From positions 62,001 through 126,000 of the forward strand of contig NZ_AP025183.1 in the NCBI RefSeq assembly GCF_020885975.1: DNA of 64,000 bases, given 5' to 3'. Origin of the DNA: Flavobacterium ammonificans. GTDB lineage: Bacteria; Bacteroidota; Bacteroidia; Flavobacteriales; Flavobacteriaceae. The notes beneath the pieces are model-generated. The model made no database searches. It was not told the origin of the DNA and saw only the letters and a program-made list of their open reading frames with translations. How positions within the stretch are numbered: the stretch's first letter is position 1; the number at the start of each line of letters is the position of its first letter. Shown here in pieces: positions 35,534 to 45,546 of the stretch. The position numbers were made by a program, and so were the translations under genes.

Positions 35534-36793
35534 ATGGAAACAGTTCAAACAATAAAACAACGATTTGAAATTATTGGGAATGACCCAAAATTAAATCGCG
35601 CCATAGAAAAAGCAATTCAAGTAGCTCCTACCGATATTTCGGTACTGGTGATTGGGGAAAGTGGAGTTGGAAAAGAAAGTATTCCAAAAATAATCCATTC
35701 CCTTTCGCATCGGAAACATGGTAAATATATTGCTGTAAACTGCGGTGCTATTCCTGAAGGAACAATTGATAGCGAACTTTTTGGACACGAAAAAGGCGCC
35801 TTTACAGGAGCTACAAATACTCGCGAAGGCTATTTTGAAGTAGCCAATGGCGGTACCATTTTTTTAGATGAAGTAGGAGAATTACCATTAACAACTCAAG
35901 TTCGTTTGCTTCGTGTATTAGAAAATGGTGAGTTTATCAAAGTGGGGTCGTCACAAGTACAAAAAACAAACGTTCGAATTGTAGCAGCTACTAATGTGAA
36001 CTTATTCAATGCTATCGAAAAAGGAAAATTCAGAGAAGATTTATATTACCGTTTAAGCACAGTTGACATTGGATTACCACCATTGCGCGAACGAAAAGAT
36101 GACATACACCTATTGTTTAGAAAATTTGCAGCTGACTTTGCTCACAAATACAAAATGCCACCATTAAAATTGGATGAGAATGCCATTCAATTATTGCTAA
36201 AATTTCGCTGGAGTGGAAATATTCGTCAATTACGAAATGTAGCTGAACAACTTTCTGTTTTGGAAACCAGTCGCGACATCAATGCAATCACGCTACAATC
36301 CTATTTGCCGTCAGAAGGCAGTAATTTACCCTCAGTAGTAAGTGATAAAAAAAATGATAGCGATTTTAATACCGAAAGAGAGATTTTATACAAAGTGCTT
36401 TTCGATATGAAAAGCGATTTGCATGATTTAAAGAAATTGACATTAGAATTGATGAAAAATGGCACGTCTAAAGTGCAAGAAACGAATCAGAATCTCATCA
36501 AGAAAATCTACGGGAATCAAGAAAGCGATAACGAAATTCATTTTGAAGAGACACCTAGAGCAGCCATAATAAATGCACCAGAAGAAGAGGAAGAATATGA
36601 CGAGGCCGACGATAATTACCTTTTTGCAGAAACTATTGAAGCTGAGGAAGAAATTTTAAAGCTCGAACAAAAAGAAATTGAAATGATTAAACGTTCTTTG
36701 GAAAAAAATAAAGGTAAACGCAAAGCAGCTGCAGATGAGTTAGGAATTTCAGAACGAACATTATACAGAAAAATAAAACAATTTGACCTTTAA
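35534..36793 (+). CDS. Sigma-54-dependent activator (NtrC-type AAA+), no receiver domain
   Basis: 419 residues from the ATG at 35534; a GTG six codons earlier lies in the repeat and is not credible. The AAA+ domain (about 12-240) shows Walker A GESGVGKES, the sigma-54-contacting GAFTGA loop (EKGAFTGATNTREG) and Walker B TIFLDEVGEL. There is no N-terminal response-regulator domain. An acidic linker (residues about 345-385, many Glu/Asp) precedes a Fis-type helix-turn-helix, GKRKAAADELGISERTLYRKIK. It follows miaB and is followed by lptE, which has its own promoter. The signal input is unknown. Confidence 0.92.
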   Translation: METVQTIKQRFEIIGNDPKLNRAIEKAIQVAPTDISVLVIGESGVGKESIPKIIHSLSHRKHGKYIAVNCGAIPEGTIDSELFGHEKGAFTGATNTREGYFEVANGGTIFLDEVGELPLTTQVRLLRVLENGEFIKVGSSQVQKTNVRIVAATNVNLFNAIEKGKFREDLYYRLSTVDIGLPPLRERKDDIHLLFRKFAADFAHKYKMPPLKLDENAIQLLLKFRWSGNIRQLRNVAEQLSVLETSRDINAITLQSYLPSEGSNLPSVVSDKKNDSDFNTEREILYKVLFDMKSDLHDLKKLTLELMKNGTSKVQETNQNLIKKIYGNQESDNEIHFEETPRAAIINAPEEEEEYDEADDNYLFAETIEAEEEILKLEQKEIEMIKRSLEKNKGKRKAAADELGISERTLYRKIKQFDL

Positions 36794-36814
36794 TAAATAT
36801 CAATCGTTTTTGAA

Positions 36815-36822
36815 TATCTTTG
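36815..36822 (+). promoter_or_regulatory. -7 promoter element for the LptE-like gene
   Basis: TATCTTTG fits TAnnTTTG, 16 bp before the ATG. No sigma-54 GG-n10-GC element was noticed here. Confidence 0.45.
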
Positions 36823-36838
36823 ATTTGTAAATAAAAAA

Positions 36839-37342
36839 ATGAAAAACATACATTATATATATAGTATTCTAATTGCACTACTTTTTTCAGGTTGTTCTGT
36901 ATATAATTTTACAGGAACAGGAAAAATAGATGCTAAAACATTTCAGGTTAATTTTTTTCAAAATAATGCTGAGCTAATTGAACCTGGTATTGACAGAACA
37001 TTTACATTAACATTACAAGATTTAATTCAGAATCAAACTAATTTAAACTTGGTTAAAAATGGAGGCGACCTAACTTATGAAGGCGAAATAGTAGATTATC
37101 GAATTAGTCCGATGACTGCAACTGCAGACCAACAAGCCTCTCAAAACCGATTGAAAATAAGAGTCAATGTTAGATTTATCAATCAAAAAACGGAGAAAGA
37201 TAATTTTGAAAAAACTTTTGAATTTTTTTATGATTATCCGGCTACTGCACAACTGAATGGAAATACATTGAACAAGGCTTTAGATGAAATTTTCGAAAGA
37301 ATAACACAAGATATTTTTAATGAGTCGCTGGCTAAATGGTAG
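36839..37342 (+). CDS. lptE: LptE-like LPS-assembly lipoprotein
   Basis: A 167-residue lipoprotein: signal MKNIHYIYSILIALLFSGCS with the lipobox Cys at residue 19, then SVYNFTGTGKIDAKTFQVNFFQNNA, typical of Bacteroidota LptE. LptE plugs the LptD barrel and helps place LPS in the outer leaflet. The mixed alpha/beta layout (two strands, helix, strands LTYEGEIVDYRIS and KIRVNVRF, final helix) fits the family. The assignment rests on this pattern and on the usual neighbourhood between a sigma-54 activator and secG; sequence identity to E. coli LptE is low. Confidence 0.8.
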   Translation: MKNIHYIYSILIALLFSGCSVYNFTGTGKIDAKTFQVNFFQNNAELIEPGIDRTFTLTLQDLIQNQTNLNLVKNGGDLTYEGEIVDYRISPMTATADQQASQNRLKIRVNVRFINQKTEKDNFEKTFEFFYDYPATAQLNGNTLNKALDEIFERITQDIFNESLAKW

Positions 37343-37440
37343 ATTAAAATGAAAATTCGGAGATTCGTAGATTTGGTAATATGAAAAAAAAACAAAAAAA
37401 CGAATAAACAGCTAGCCCAATCCTCAATAAAATAACATTT

Positions 37441-38262
37441 ATGAACGTTACTGATTACACTTTTTTAATTAATAAACCCGATACTATCAATGAAAAGCAA
37501 ACTGAAGCTTTACATCAAGTATTAGAGGATTTCCCTTATTTTCAAAGTGCTAGAGCCCTGCGATTAAAAGGTATTTACAACCAAAATAGTTTTAAATACA
37601 ATTATGATCTTAAGGTTACCGCGGCTCATACCACAGACCGAACCGTTTTGTTTGATTTTATTACATCCGATACTTTTACGGCAATTCAGAAAGGATATTA
37701 CGATAAAAAGGTATTGGAACTACTTGATATTAATGTAATTGATAGTGAAGTCATAATTACCAATAAACTCAACGATCAACAAAATGAAGCTGCTACTTCT
37801 GATATTGAATCTAACCCAGAAACAACTAGTGCATCAACTGTAGAAGAAAAATTAGAAATTGGAAAACCTTTGGATTTTTCTACCAATGAAAAACACTCTT
37901 TCCAAGAATGGCTTCAATTATCAAGAATTCAGCCAATTATTAGAGAAAATCAAGAGGGAACTCAAATCGCATCAATAAACAAAACTCAGAAACTGGAATT
38001 AATTGATAAATTTATTGAATCCAATCCGAAAATTCCTGCCGTTAAAAAAGATGCTGTCACAAATATAAACTTCGATTTAAACAAAGAAGACCATTCCATG
38101 TTAATGACCGAAACTTTAGCTAAAGTCTATTTGGAACAAAAAAAATATCAAAAAGCAATTCAAGCGTATGAAATATTAATTTTGAAATATCCAGAAAAAA
38201 TTAGTTTCTTTGCAGACCGTATTTCGGACATCAAGATTTTACAACAAAATAACAATAAATAA
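37441..38262 (+). CDS. Conserved protein with C-terminal TPR-like helices
   Basis: A 273-residue protein without signal peptide or membrane segment. The N-terminus (FLINKPDTINEKQTEALHQVLEDFPYFQSARALRLKGIYNQ) is a helical block seen in flavobacterial proteins beside secG. A low-complexity middle (about 110-145, Ser/Thr/Glu-rich) is followed by a C-terminal helical pair, MTETLAKVYLEQKKYQKAIQAYEIL, that resembles one tetratricopeptide repeat. No enzymatic motif is visible. It ends 2 bp before the secG ATG, so they are co-transcribed. A role as a scaffold in envelope biogenesis is a guess. Confidence 0.75.
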   Translation: MNVTDYTFLINKPDTINEKQTEALHQVLEDFPYFQSARALRLKGIYNQNSFKYNYDLKVTAAHTTDRTVLFDFITSDTFTAIQKGYYDKKVLELLDINVIDSEVIITNKLNDQQNEAATSDIESNPETTSASTVEEKLEIGKPLDFSTNEKHSFQEWLQLSRIQPIIRENQEGTQIASINKTQKLELIDKFIESNPKIPAVKKDAVTNINFDLNKEDHSMLMTETLAKVYLEQKKYQKAIQAYEILILKYPEKISFFADRISDIKILQQNNNK

Positions 38263-38264
38263 CA

Positions 38265-38591
38265 ATGAGCACATTTTCAATTTTTTTAGTTTTAATTACA
38301 ATAGTTTGCTTTCTATTGGTAGTAGTAATCATGGTACAAAACCCTAAAGGAGGCGGTTTATCTTCTACTATTGGAGGATCTCAAATGCTAGGTGGCGTTC
38401 AAAAAACCACTGACTTTTTAGACAAGAGTACTTGGACATTAGCTACAATTTTAATTGTGCTAATTTTACTATCTAGTTTAAGTTTTACAGGTACATTAAG
38501 CGATACTGATTCTAAAATCATTGAAAAATCAGAAGCTCCTGCTGCAATGCCAGCAACACCTACTGAGCCAGCTGCTCCTGCTACAAAATAA
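38265..38591 (+). CDS. secG: Preprotein translocase subunit SecG
   Basis: The 108-residue inner-membrane subunit of SecYEG. It has two membrane helices, IFLVLITIVCFLLVVVIMVQ (about 5-24) and LATILIVLILLSSLSF (about 57-72), with the conserved NPKGGGLSS loop between them (about 26-34). The C-terminus is Ala/Pro/Thr-rich, as is common in Bacteroidota SecG. A strong terminator follows, so groES-groEL is transcribed separately. Confidence 0.93.
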   Translation: MSTFSIFLVLITIVCFLLVVVIMVQNPKGGGLSSTIGGSQMLGGVQKTTDFLDKSTWTLATILIVLILLSSLSFTGTLSDTDSKIIEKSEAPAAMPATPTEPAAPATK

Positions 38592-38607
38592 ATAAATACA
38601 AGTATAC

Positions 38608-38640
38608 AAAATGCCAGCCTGTCAAAGCTGGCATTTTTTT
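38608..38640 (+). terminator. Terminator after secG
   Basis: AAAATGCCAGC pairs with GCTGGCATTT around an 8-nt loop, followed by a T run. Confidence 0.85.
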
Positions 38641-38725
38641 TAGGAAAAAATGTCAGTTAAAATGGTATGGCATAATTTCTGAAATACAATAAGCGTTAAT
38701 TAAATTAATTTAAAAATATAGAATC

Positions 38726-39001
38726 ATGGGATTTAACATTAAACCACTTTCAGACCGCGTTCTTATAGAACCAGTTGCTGCAGAAACTAAAACTGCATCA
38801 GGAATATTTATTCCAGATACTGCAAAAGAAAAACCTCAAAAAGGAACTGTTGTTGCCGTAGGCAACGGAACAAAAGACCACACAATGACCGTAAAAGTTG
38901 GAGATACAGTTCTTTACGGGAAATATGCTGGTACCGAATTAAAATTAGAGGGAAAAGATTATTTAATCATGCGCGAAGACGATATTCTAGCAATCATTTA
39001 A
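38726..39001 (+). CDS. groS: Co-chaperonin GroES
   Basis: The 91-residue lid of the GroEL chamber. It starts [16 protein letters not shown]. The mobile-loop region is [21 protein letters not shown] (about 20-40), followed by [30 protein letters not shown]. It has the family's usual length and lies 62 bp before groL in the standard order. I see no CIRCE (HrcA) inverted repeat or obvious heat-shock element upstream, only an AT-rich leader, so its regulation is unresolved. Confidence 0.97.
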   Translation: MGFNIKPLSDRVLIEPVAAETKTASGIFIPDTAKEKPQKGTVVAVGNGTKDHTMTVKVGDTVLYGKYAGTELKLEGKDYLIMREDDILAII

Positions 39002-39042
39002 TTAGTATTAAGATTTGAGTATTTAAGTATTAAGATTAATAA

Positions 39043-40689
<1,647 letters not shown>

Positions 40690-40699
40690 TTCTATTTAT

Positions 40700-40740
40700 G
40701 AAGTACGATATACGAAGTACGATATACGAAGTACGAAGTA
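40700..40740. repeat. 14-bp tandem repeat after groL
   Basis: GAAGTACGATATAC occurs twice (40700-40713, 40714-40727), then partial copies GAAGTAC and GAAGTA. Similar TACGATTTACGAA wording occurs near 50444-50462, so it belongs to a dispersed spacer vocabulary in this genome. Confidence 0.75.
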
Positions 40741-40750
40741 AATTTTAAAT

Positions 40751-40784
40751 AAAAAATCCGAAGTTTTCACTTCGGATTTTTTTT
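40751..40784. terminator. Terminator between groL and the DedA gene
   Basis: AAAAAATCCGAAG pairs with CTTCGGATTTTTT around a 6-nt loop. It is A/T-flanked and so usable by both convergent genes. Confidence 0.85.
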
Positions 40785-40804
40785 ATTTCAATACTATTCA
40801 ACTT

Positions 40805-41476
40805 TTATTGAACTCTTTTTTTTGCTAATTTCATAATGACTGGAAAAGTAGAAATTAAAACAATTGCAATAACAATCATCTCAATGTGCTCCTTTAAATC
40901 TATTCCAAATTTTAAAAAAACACCATATAAATAATGTCCCGAAAAAACTAGAGTAAATGACCATACAAAAGAACTCAAAGTATTATAAAACATGAACTTC
41001 TTTTTATCCATAGATACTATCCCTGCTACAATGGGTGCAAAAGTTCTAAAAATTGGCAAGAAACGAGCATAAATTATTGCCTTACCGCCATATTTCTCAA
41101 AAAAATCTTTGGATTGTAATAAGTACTTTTTCTTAAACCAAAAACTATCTTCTTTTTTAAATAAATAGTAGCCACTTTTTGATCCAAACCAATACCCAAC
41201 CGTATTCCCTACAATACCCGCTAAAGCAATTAATAAGGCCAATAAAGTAACATTAATAAAATCATTTTCAATTACCATTACATTAGCAATTAAATCACCG
41301 CTGTAAATACCAGAAAGGAAAAGCAAACTATCGCCTGGTAGAAAAAATCCAGCAAAAAGTCCTGTTTCAGCAAAAATGATAAATAGCACTATATACAGCC
41401 CTATTTGAACTCCTCCTATCGAAAATGTAATATAAAACTCAGGATTCAGTAATTGTGTCCAATCAAAATTATTCAT
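40805..41476 (-). CDS. DedA family membrane protein
   Basis: 223 residues with about five hydrophobic segments. It has the DedA/SNARE-associated motifs ETGLFAGFFLPGDSLLFLSG (about 37-56), GNTVGYWFGSKSGYYLF and YARFLPIFRTFAPIVAGI (about 135-152), including the conserved Arg and Pro residues. DedA proteins are polyprenyl-phosphate or phospholipid flippases/scramblases acting in cell-envelope biogenesis. Which lipid this one handles cannot be said. It stands alone on the minus strand, convergent with groL. Confidence 0.92.
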   Translation of the reverse strand: MNNFDWTQLLNPEFYITFSIGGVQIGLYIVLFIIFAETGLFAGFFLPGDSLLFLSGIYSGDLIANVMVIENDFINVTLLALLIALAGIVGNTVGYWFGSKSGYYLFKKEDSFWFKKKYLLQSKDFFEKYGGKAIIYARFLPIFRTFAPIVAGIVSMDKKKFMFYNTLSSFVWSFTLVFSGHYLYGVFLKFGIDLKEHIEMIVIAIVLISTFPVIMKLAKKRVQ

Positions 41477-41560
41477 AAAAAATTTAATTATAATACGGCG
41501 TGAAAATAGGCATATTTTAAGTTAACTACAATTTAAACTCCGGTTTTAAACTTTAATTAA

Positions 41561-41920
41561 CTAATTGCTTTTTTTAATATCATCTCTATCGTAAAGACAA
41601 CAATGATGTAAGTTTTTGTAAACCTCATCGTTAGCTTTAACTTCAACCGTATCATGCCCTACTTTAGCAATCGCTTTTTTCACATCCAAAAGACTGCATT
41701 TTTCTTCGTTTAAAATGACTGTTAACTGATGTGACTCAATATTCCAAATCGCTGATTTTACCCCTTCCACTCCGAAAGCAGCTTTCTGTATTCTTTTCTG
41801 ACATTGTTCGCAATTTCCATTTACTTCGGTAACATATTTTGCGTTTTTATTTTTTTTGACTTGTGCTTGGGTCGAAAATCCAACGAACACTAAAAGCACT
41901 ATTGTAATTATTTTTTTCAT
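41561..41920 (-). CDS. Exported heavy-metal-associated (HMA) domain protein
   Basis: 119 residues: a signal peptide ending at AQA (about 19), then an HMA-like ferredoxin fold with the metal pair NGNCEQCQKRIQ (Cys37, Cys40; CxxC). Additional potential ligands are the Cys in NEEKCSLLD and a C-terminal His-His-Cys-Cys. Because it is exported, it would capture Cu or a similar ion in the periplasm rather than act as a cytosolic chaperone. It lies 39 bp after the TonB receptor gene on the same strand, so the two are probably one unit. Confidence 0.87.
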   Translation of the reverse strand: MKKIITIVLLVFVGFSTQAQVKKNKNAKYVTEVNGNCEQCQKRIQKAAFGVEGVKSAIWNIESHQLTVILNEEKCSLLDVKKAIAKVGHDTVEVKANDEVYKNLHHCCLYDRDDIKKSN

Positions 41921-41959
41921 GATTTAATTATTTTTTGTTATTGATATTGATATTGTATT

Positions 41960-43969
41960 TTATTTAATTGTAAATCGTAGCCCAGCATAATACATCTGTC
42001 CAAATATGGGTGCATACACAATCGAGGAATCAAAACTAGTCCCAAAAGGATTTTCATTTCCAATAATCGCTCTAGATTGTGTATAATTTCCAATATTTTC
42101 TCCGCCAATGTAGACCTCAAATACGGATGAAAATACTCTTGTTATTTGAGTATTCATTAATGAATATGCAGGTGAAAACTCAGGAAATTGATCATTAGTT
42201 GGATTGGTTTTAGTAGTAGGTAATTGTTGCTTTCCAATCCAGTTATAAGTAAAGTCAAACCGCCATTGTTTGGAATTTAAAAACGGAAGTGTTTCATATT
42301 CCAGGTTAGCAAAAAATCGGTTTTGTGCTTGTAATGGTCTTTGGAAAGTCCCTGAAAGATAATCTGTCTGAACATCATACATTTTATATGCCGATCGCAT
42401 TTTAAAACGAGTTGTGAAATCATAATTAAATTCCAGTTGTACACTATTTGCAAATGATCTACCTGTCAAATTATAAAACAACACTTGCTGTGGACTTTGC
42501 ATCACATCTACTACTACCTGGTTTTGAAAATCAGTACGATAAACATCTAGCGTTACATCGGCATTTTTACCAAAAAGAAGAAAAGACTGCGTAAAACTGG
42601 CTCCATAATTCCAAGCAATTTCAGGATTCAAACCATAGATAGCTCCCGAAGTATTTAGTATTGAAAAAACTCTTGAGCTAGCAAAAAGTGATTGATTTTC
42701 TGCAAAAATATTAGCACTACGTTTACCTCTACCCGCAGAAAATCTTACTACAGCTTTTTCCCACGGATTGTATCTTAGATGCAATCTTGGCGTTACAAAA
42801 GTCCCCAATCGGTTGTGGTTATCAATTCTTCCGCCTAAAATGAAACTAAAATTATCATCATTATCAAAAGTGTATTCAAAGAATGCTCCCACTGAATTGT
42901 CGATTCTACTCCAATCTACTTGTTGAACCAACTCTTGATAATTGTCTAAGGTAAAATTCAATCCTGTTGCAAATTTATTCATCGTATTATTGATAATCGA
43001 ATTGAAAATTAAATTGGAATAAAAACTATTTTGCTTGATATTATATCCCCTTAAACCAAAATACGATTGTTGATTATGAGAAGTAAACGCGTTTTGAAAT
43101 CCGATACTTTGAAAGGGCAAATCTTTGTACACATAGCCTACTTTAGTAGCAATGTCGAGTCGTTCTGTGTCAATTTCAGAACCCCAGGAATTAGTGGTAC
43201 CTCTATCTGTATTGGGATTAAATTGCAATTGACCAGTCTGTTTTTTATCATTCATGTACCTGAAATTGATAAAACTCACTAAACCCTTTTCAGCATCGTA
43301 ATACTGATAGCGATTTAACATGTTGACCTGTTTGGTTAAAGGGTTGTCCAAAAATCCGTCCCTATTTTGATCCATTTTAGCAATTCGAGTATTGCCATGC
43401 AAGAACAAACTACTACTCCACTTATCAGAAAGCGAAGTATTTAAATGAGTATTCAACTCAAATCGAGAATCGGTAGAACCATACGCATTTAGAAAAAACG
43501 GAACATCATTTATAGGTTTAATTAGTTCGGTGTTAATCTGACCCGAAATACTTTCATAGCCATTGACCACACTGCCTGCACCTTTAGTAATTTGAATGCT
43601 TTCAACCCAAGTGCCAGGTGTAAATGATAAACCATAGGCTTGCGAAGCTCCTCGAACTGAAGGAATGTTTTCCTCAGTGATCATTAAATAAGGACTAGTT
43701 AGCCCCAGCATTTTGATTTGCTTTGTTCCAGTTAGAGCATCCGAAAAATTAACGTCAATTGAAGGATTGGTTTCAAAACTTTCTGCCAAGTTACAACAAG
43801 CTGCTTTCAGCAACTCTTTACTTGTCACCAAAGTAGTATTTCCTGTAACAGTGAATGATTTTTGAAGTCCTTTACGTTTTTTGACCACTTTTACTTCATC
43901 TAGTTTTTCTTGTGCAAAAACAGGAATTATGAGTAAAAGCAATCCAAAAATAAAGATTGTTTTTTTCAT
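41960..43969 (-). CDS. TonB-dependent receptor, probably metal-linked
   Basis: A 669-residue receptor: signal peptide to about FAQ20, plug domain (about 45-165) with SVRGASQAYGLS and TPGTWVESIQITKGAGSVVNGYESISG, then a beta-barrel ending YYAGLRFTIK. There is no carboxypeptidase-like N-domain. A Cys-Cys pair (ELLKAACCNLAESFE, about 56-57) in the plug is unusual and might touch metal. It is followed by an HMA-domain gene and preceded by a Cys-rich HYC_CC_PP protein, so copper, zinc or a metallophore is the likely substrate; this is inference. Confidence 0.9.
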   Translation of the reverse strand: MKKTIFIFGLLLLIIPVFAQEKLDEVKVVKKRKGLQKSFTVTGNTTLVTSKELLKAACCNLAESFETNPSIDVNFSDALTGTKQIKMLGLTSPYLMITEENIPSVRGASQAYGLSFTPGTWVESIQITKGAGSVVNGYESISGQINTELIKPINDVPFFLNAYGSTDSRFELNTHLNTSLSDKWSSSLFLHGNTRIAKMDQNRDGFLDNPLTKQVNMLNRYQYYDAEKGLVSFINFRYMNDKKQTGQLQFNPNTDRGTTNSWGSEIDTERLDIATKVGYVYKDLPFQSIGFQNAFTSHNQQSYFGLRGYNIKQNSFYSNLIFNSIINNTMNKFATGLNFTLDNYQELVQQVDWSRIDNSVGAFFEYTFDNDDNFSFILGGRIDNHNRLGTFVTPRLHLRYNPWEKAVVRFSAGRGKRSANIFAENQSLFASSRVFSILNTSGAIYGLNPEIAWNYGASFTQSFLLFGKNADVTLDVYRTDFQNQVVVDVMQSPQQVLFYNLTGRSFANSVQLEFNYDFTTRFKMRSAYKMYDVQTDYLSGTFQRPLQAQNRFFANLEYETLPFLNSKQWRFDFTYNWIGKQQLPTTKTNPTNDQFPEFSPAYSLMNTQITRVFSSVFEVYIGGENIGNYTQSRAIIGNENPFGTSFDSSIVYAPIFGQMYYAGLRFTIK

Positions 43970-44039
43970 TGATATAATGATTTAATGTTGTAAAAAAATA
44001 TTTTTAAGTTCTACAGAACTTTACTTCAACAACAATAAA

Positions 44040-44444
44040 TCAAGCGTAAAAAACATACTGACTATACAGCTTGAATAAAGGAGGTGCATTAGCATCACAA
44101 CAGTAGGATGCAATAGATTTAGTAACAAAACTAGTTGATTCAACAACTATTGGCAGTCTGTTTATTGAGACAATACAGGCAAAATAGGGATCAAAAGAAA
44201 ATGCCTTAAGTGTTGCATGATCTGATTTTTTTTCGATTTCAACTTTCTTGTTTTTACAACAACTGTCTTTTTCAACTGCTTTTTTTGCACAACAACTTGT
44301 CATTTGTTGTTGCGAACTTGAGGGGATTTGAATAGAAACTGAAGCTAATTTGCCCCCGCAATAATGCATCGAAAAAGCCAATCCAACATTGGAAACCAAT
44401 ATTAGTAGTGCTAAGAGTAAACCGATGCCTTTTTTACATTTCAT
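44040..44444 (-). CDS. HYC_CC_PP family cysteine-rich exported protein
   Basis: A 134-residue protein with a hydrophobic signal/anchor (about 6-24), then MHYCGGK (His27, Tyr28, Cys29), CC at 51-52 and 62-63, and a C-terminal YCCDANAPPLFKLY with the Pro-Pro pair. These are exactly the elements that name the HYC_CC_PP family. Function is unknown; the Cys and His residues suggest metal handling. It is divergent from the sulfoxide reductase gene and upstream of the TonB/HMA pair. A TAAATTTG element ends only 4 bp before its ATG, implying a very short or absent leader. Confidence 0.85.
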   Translation of the reverse strand: MKCKKGIGLLLALLILVSNVGLAFSMHYCGGKLASVSIQIPSSSQQQMTSCCAKKAVEKDSCCKNKKVEIEKKSDHATLKAFSFDPYFACIVSINRLPIVVESTSFVTKSIASYCCDANAPPLFKLYSQYVFYA

Positions 44445-44448
44445 AGTG

Positions 44449-44456
44449 CAAATTTA
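44449..44456 (-). promoter_or_regulatory. -7 promoter element abutting the HYC_CC_PP start codon
   Basis: The plus strand CAAATTTA gives TAAATTTG on the minus strand, with CACT and then ATG. Confidence 0.45.
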
Positions 44457-44550
44457 CACAACAATCCCACCTTTAGAATTAAACTTATGTTAAAGTTGCA
44501 TTTTAGTTAAGTCAGTACCATAAAAATTATTTACATCATAAATAAATCAA

Positions 44551-44558
44551 TACTTTTG
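44551..44558 (+). promoter_or_regulatory. -7 promoter element for the sulfoxide reductase gene
   Basis: TACTTTTG, 16 bp before the ATG. Confidence 0.45.
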
Positions 44559-44574
44559 TTTAAAATTATAATCC

Positions 44575-45030
44575 ATGACATTTCAAGAATTACAACCCAA
44601 AGTTTCAGAAATAATTAGTGACGCACAATTGTCAAGAGACGAAAAACTGCAAGCTATTTGTCAGTTACTCAACGAAAATATCGCACATTACAATTGGGTA
44701 GGTTTTTACTTTGCCAATCACGAGGATAAAACCTTACACTTAGGGCCTTATGTTGGCGCTCCTACTGACCATACTGTAATCCCTTTTGGAAAAGGAATTT
44801 GCGGACAAGTAGCTGAATCGAATGCTAACTTTGTGGTACCAGATGTAGCCGCTCAAGATAATTATATTGCGTGTAGCTTTACCGTGAAATCAGAAATTGT
44901 GGTGCCTTTATTTGTCAACGGAATCAATATTGGGCAAATTGATATTGACAGTCATGTTTTAGACCCATTTACAGCTGAAGACGAGCGTTTTTTAGAGTTT
45001 GTAAATTCGGAAATAGCCACATTGTATTAA
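44575..45030 (+). CDS. msrC: Free methionine-(R)-sulfoxide reductase (GAF domain)
   Basis: A 151-residue single GAF-domain enzyme that reduces free methionine-R-sulfoxide. The hallmark segments are present: NWVGFYF (about 40-46), PFGKGICGQVAES (about 70-82, with Cys76), VVPDVAAQDNYIACSFTVKSEIVVPLF (about 87-113, with the likely catalytic Cys100) and GQIDIDSH. Length and cysteine positions match YebR/fRMsr rather than a signalling GAF. It has its own promoter and is monocistronic, divergent from the HYC_CC_PP gene. Confidence 0.88.
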   Translation: MTFQELQPKVSEIISDAQLSRDEKLQAICQLLNENIAHYNWVGFYFANHEDKTLHLGPYVGAPTDHTVIPFGKGICGQVAESNANFVVPDVAAQDNYIACSFTVKSEIVVPLFVNGINIGQIDIDSHVLDPFTAEDERFLEFVNSEIATLY

Positions 45031-45070
45031 GTTTTTTCAAAAATCTACATACTTTTCAAAAAATAAACAC

Positions 45071-45078
45071 TACTTTTG
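45071..45078 (+). promoter_or_regulatory. -7 promoter element for rpsO
   Basis: TACTTTTG, 56 bp before the rpsO ATG. The leader so defined is long enough to hold a regulatory structure. Confidence 0.45.
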
Positions 45079-45134
45079 CAGCCGTTACTCAATAGCTGTG
45101 TAACATACATAATAATCATTTAAATAATATTGGA

Positions 45135-45404
45135 ATGTATTTAACTAAAGAAATTAAAGAAGAAATCTTCGCTAAACACGGAGGAAAAGCAGAAAACACT
45201 GGATCTGCAGAAGGTCAAATCGCTTTATTCACACACAGAATTAGCCATTTAACTGAGCACTTGAAAAAAAATCGTCACGATTATAACACAGAGCGTTCGC
45301 TAGTATTATTAGTAGGTAAAAGAAGATCTTTACTAGATTACTTGAAGAAAAAAGATATCGTGAGATATCGTGAGATTATCAAAGTATTGGGTATTAGAAA
45401 ATAA
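45135..45404 (+). CDS. rpsO: 30S ribosomal protein S15
   Basis: The standard 89-residue S15 (uS15), which binds the central domain of 16S rRNA early in 30S assembly. Diagnostic residues are TGSAEGQIALFTHRISHLTEHLK (about 22-44), NRHDYNTERSLVLLVGKRRSLLDYLKK and the final YREIIKVLGIRK. The start codon is followed by YLTKEIKEEIFAKHG, as in other Bacteroidota. It lies upstream of pnp in the classic rpsO-pnp order, but a terminator-like hairpin separates the two. Confidence 0.98.
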   Translation: MYLTKEIKEEIFAKHGGKAENTGSAEGQIALFTHRISHLTEHLKKNRHDYNTERSLVLLVGKRRSLLDYLKKKDIVRYREIIKVLGIRK

Positions 45405-45411
45405 TCAATAT

Positions 45412-45445
45412 AAAAAAGAGGTGCGAAAGTGCCTCTTTTTATTTT
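45412..45445 (+). terminator. Terminator between rpsO and pnp
   Basis: GAGGTGC pairs with GTGCCTC (two wobble pairs) around a GAAA tetraloop, then T5-A-T5. Confidence 0.7.
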
Positions 45446-45546
45446 TACAAACAACAAAAAAAGTTTGGTTTTTCATTGGGATTATAAACAACTACACACA
45501 ACAACACAACTAGTTCCAAGGTTTTAATCAATTATTAAAAAAGTTT

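Noticed and set aside
38592..38725. Possible CIRCE or heat-shock operator before groES
   Set aside because: No TTAGCACTC-n9-GAGTGCTAA-like inverted repeat is present; only the secG terminator and AT-rich sequence.
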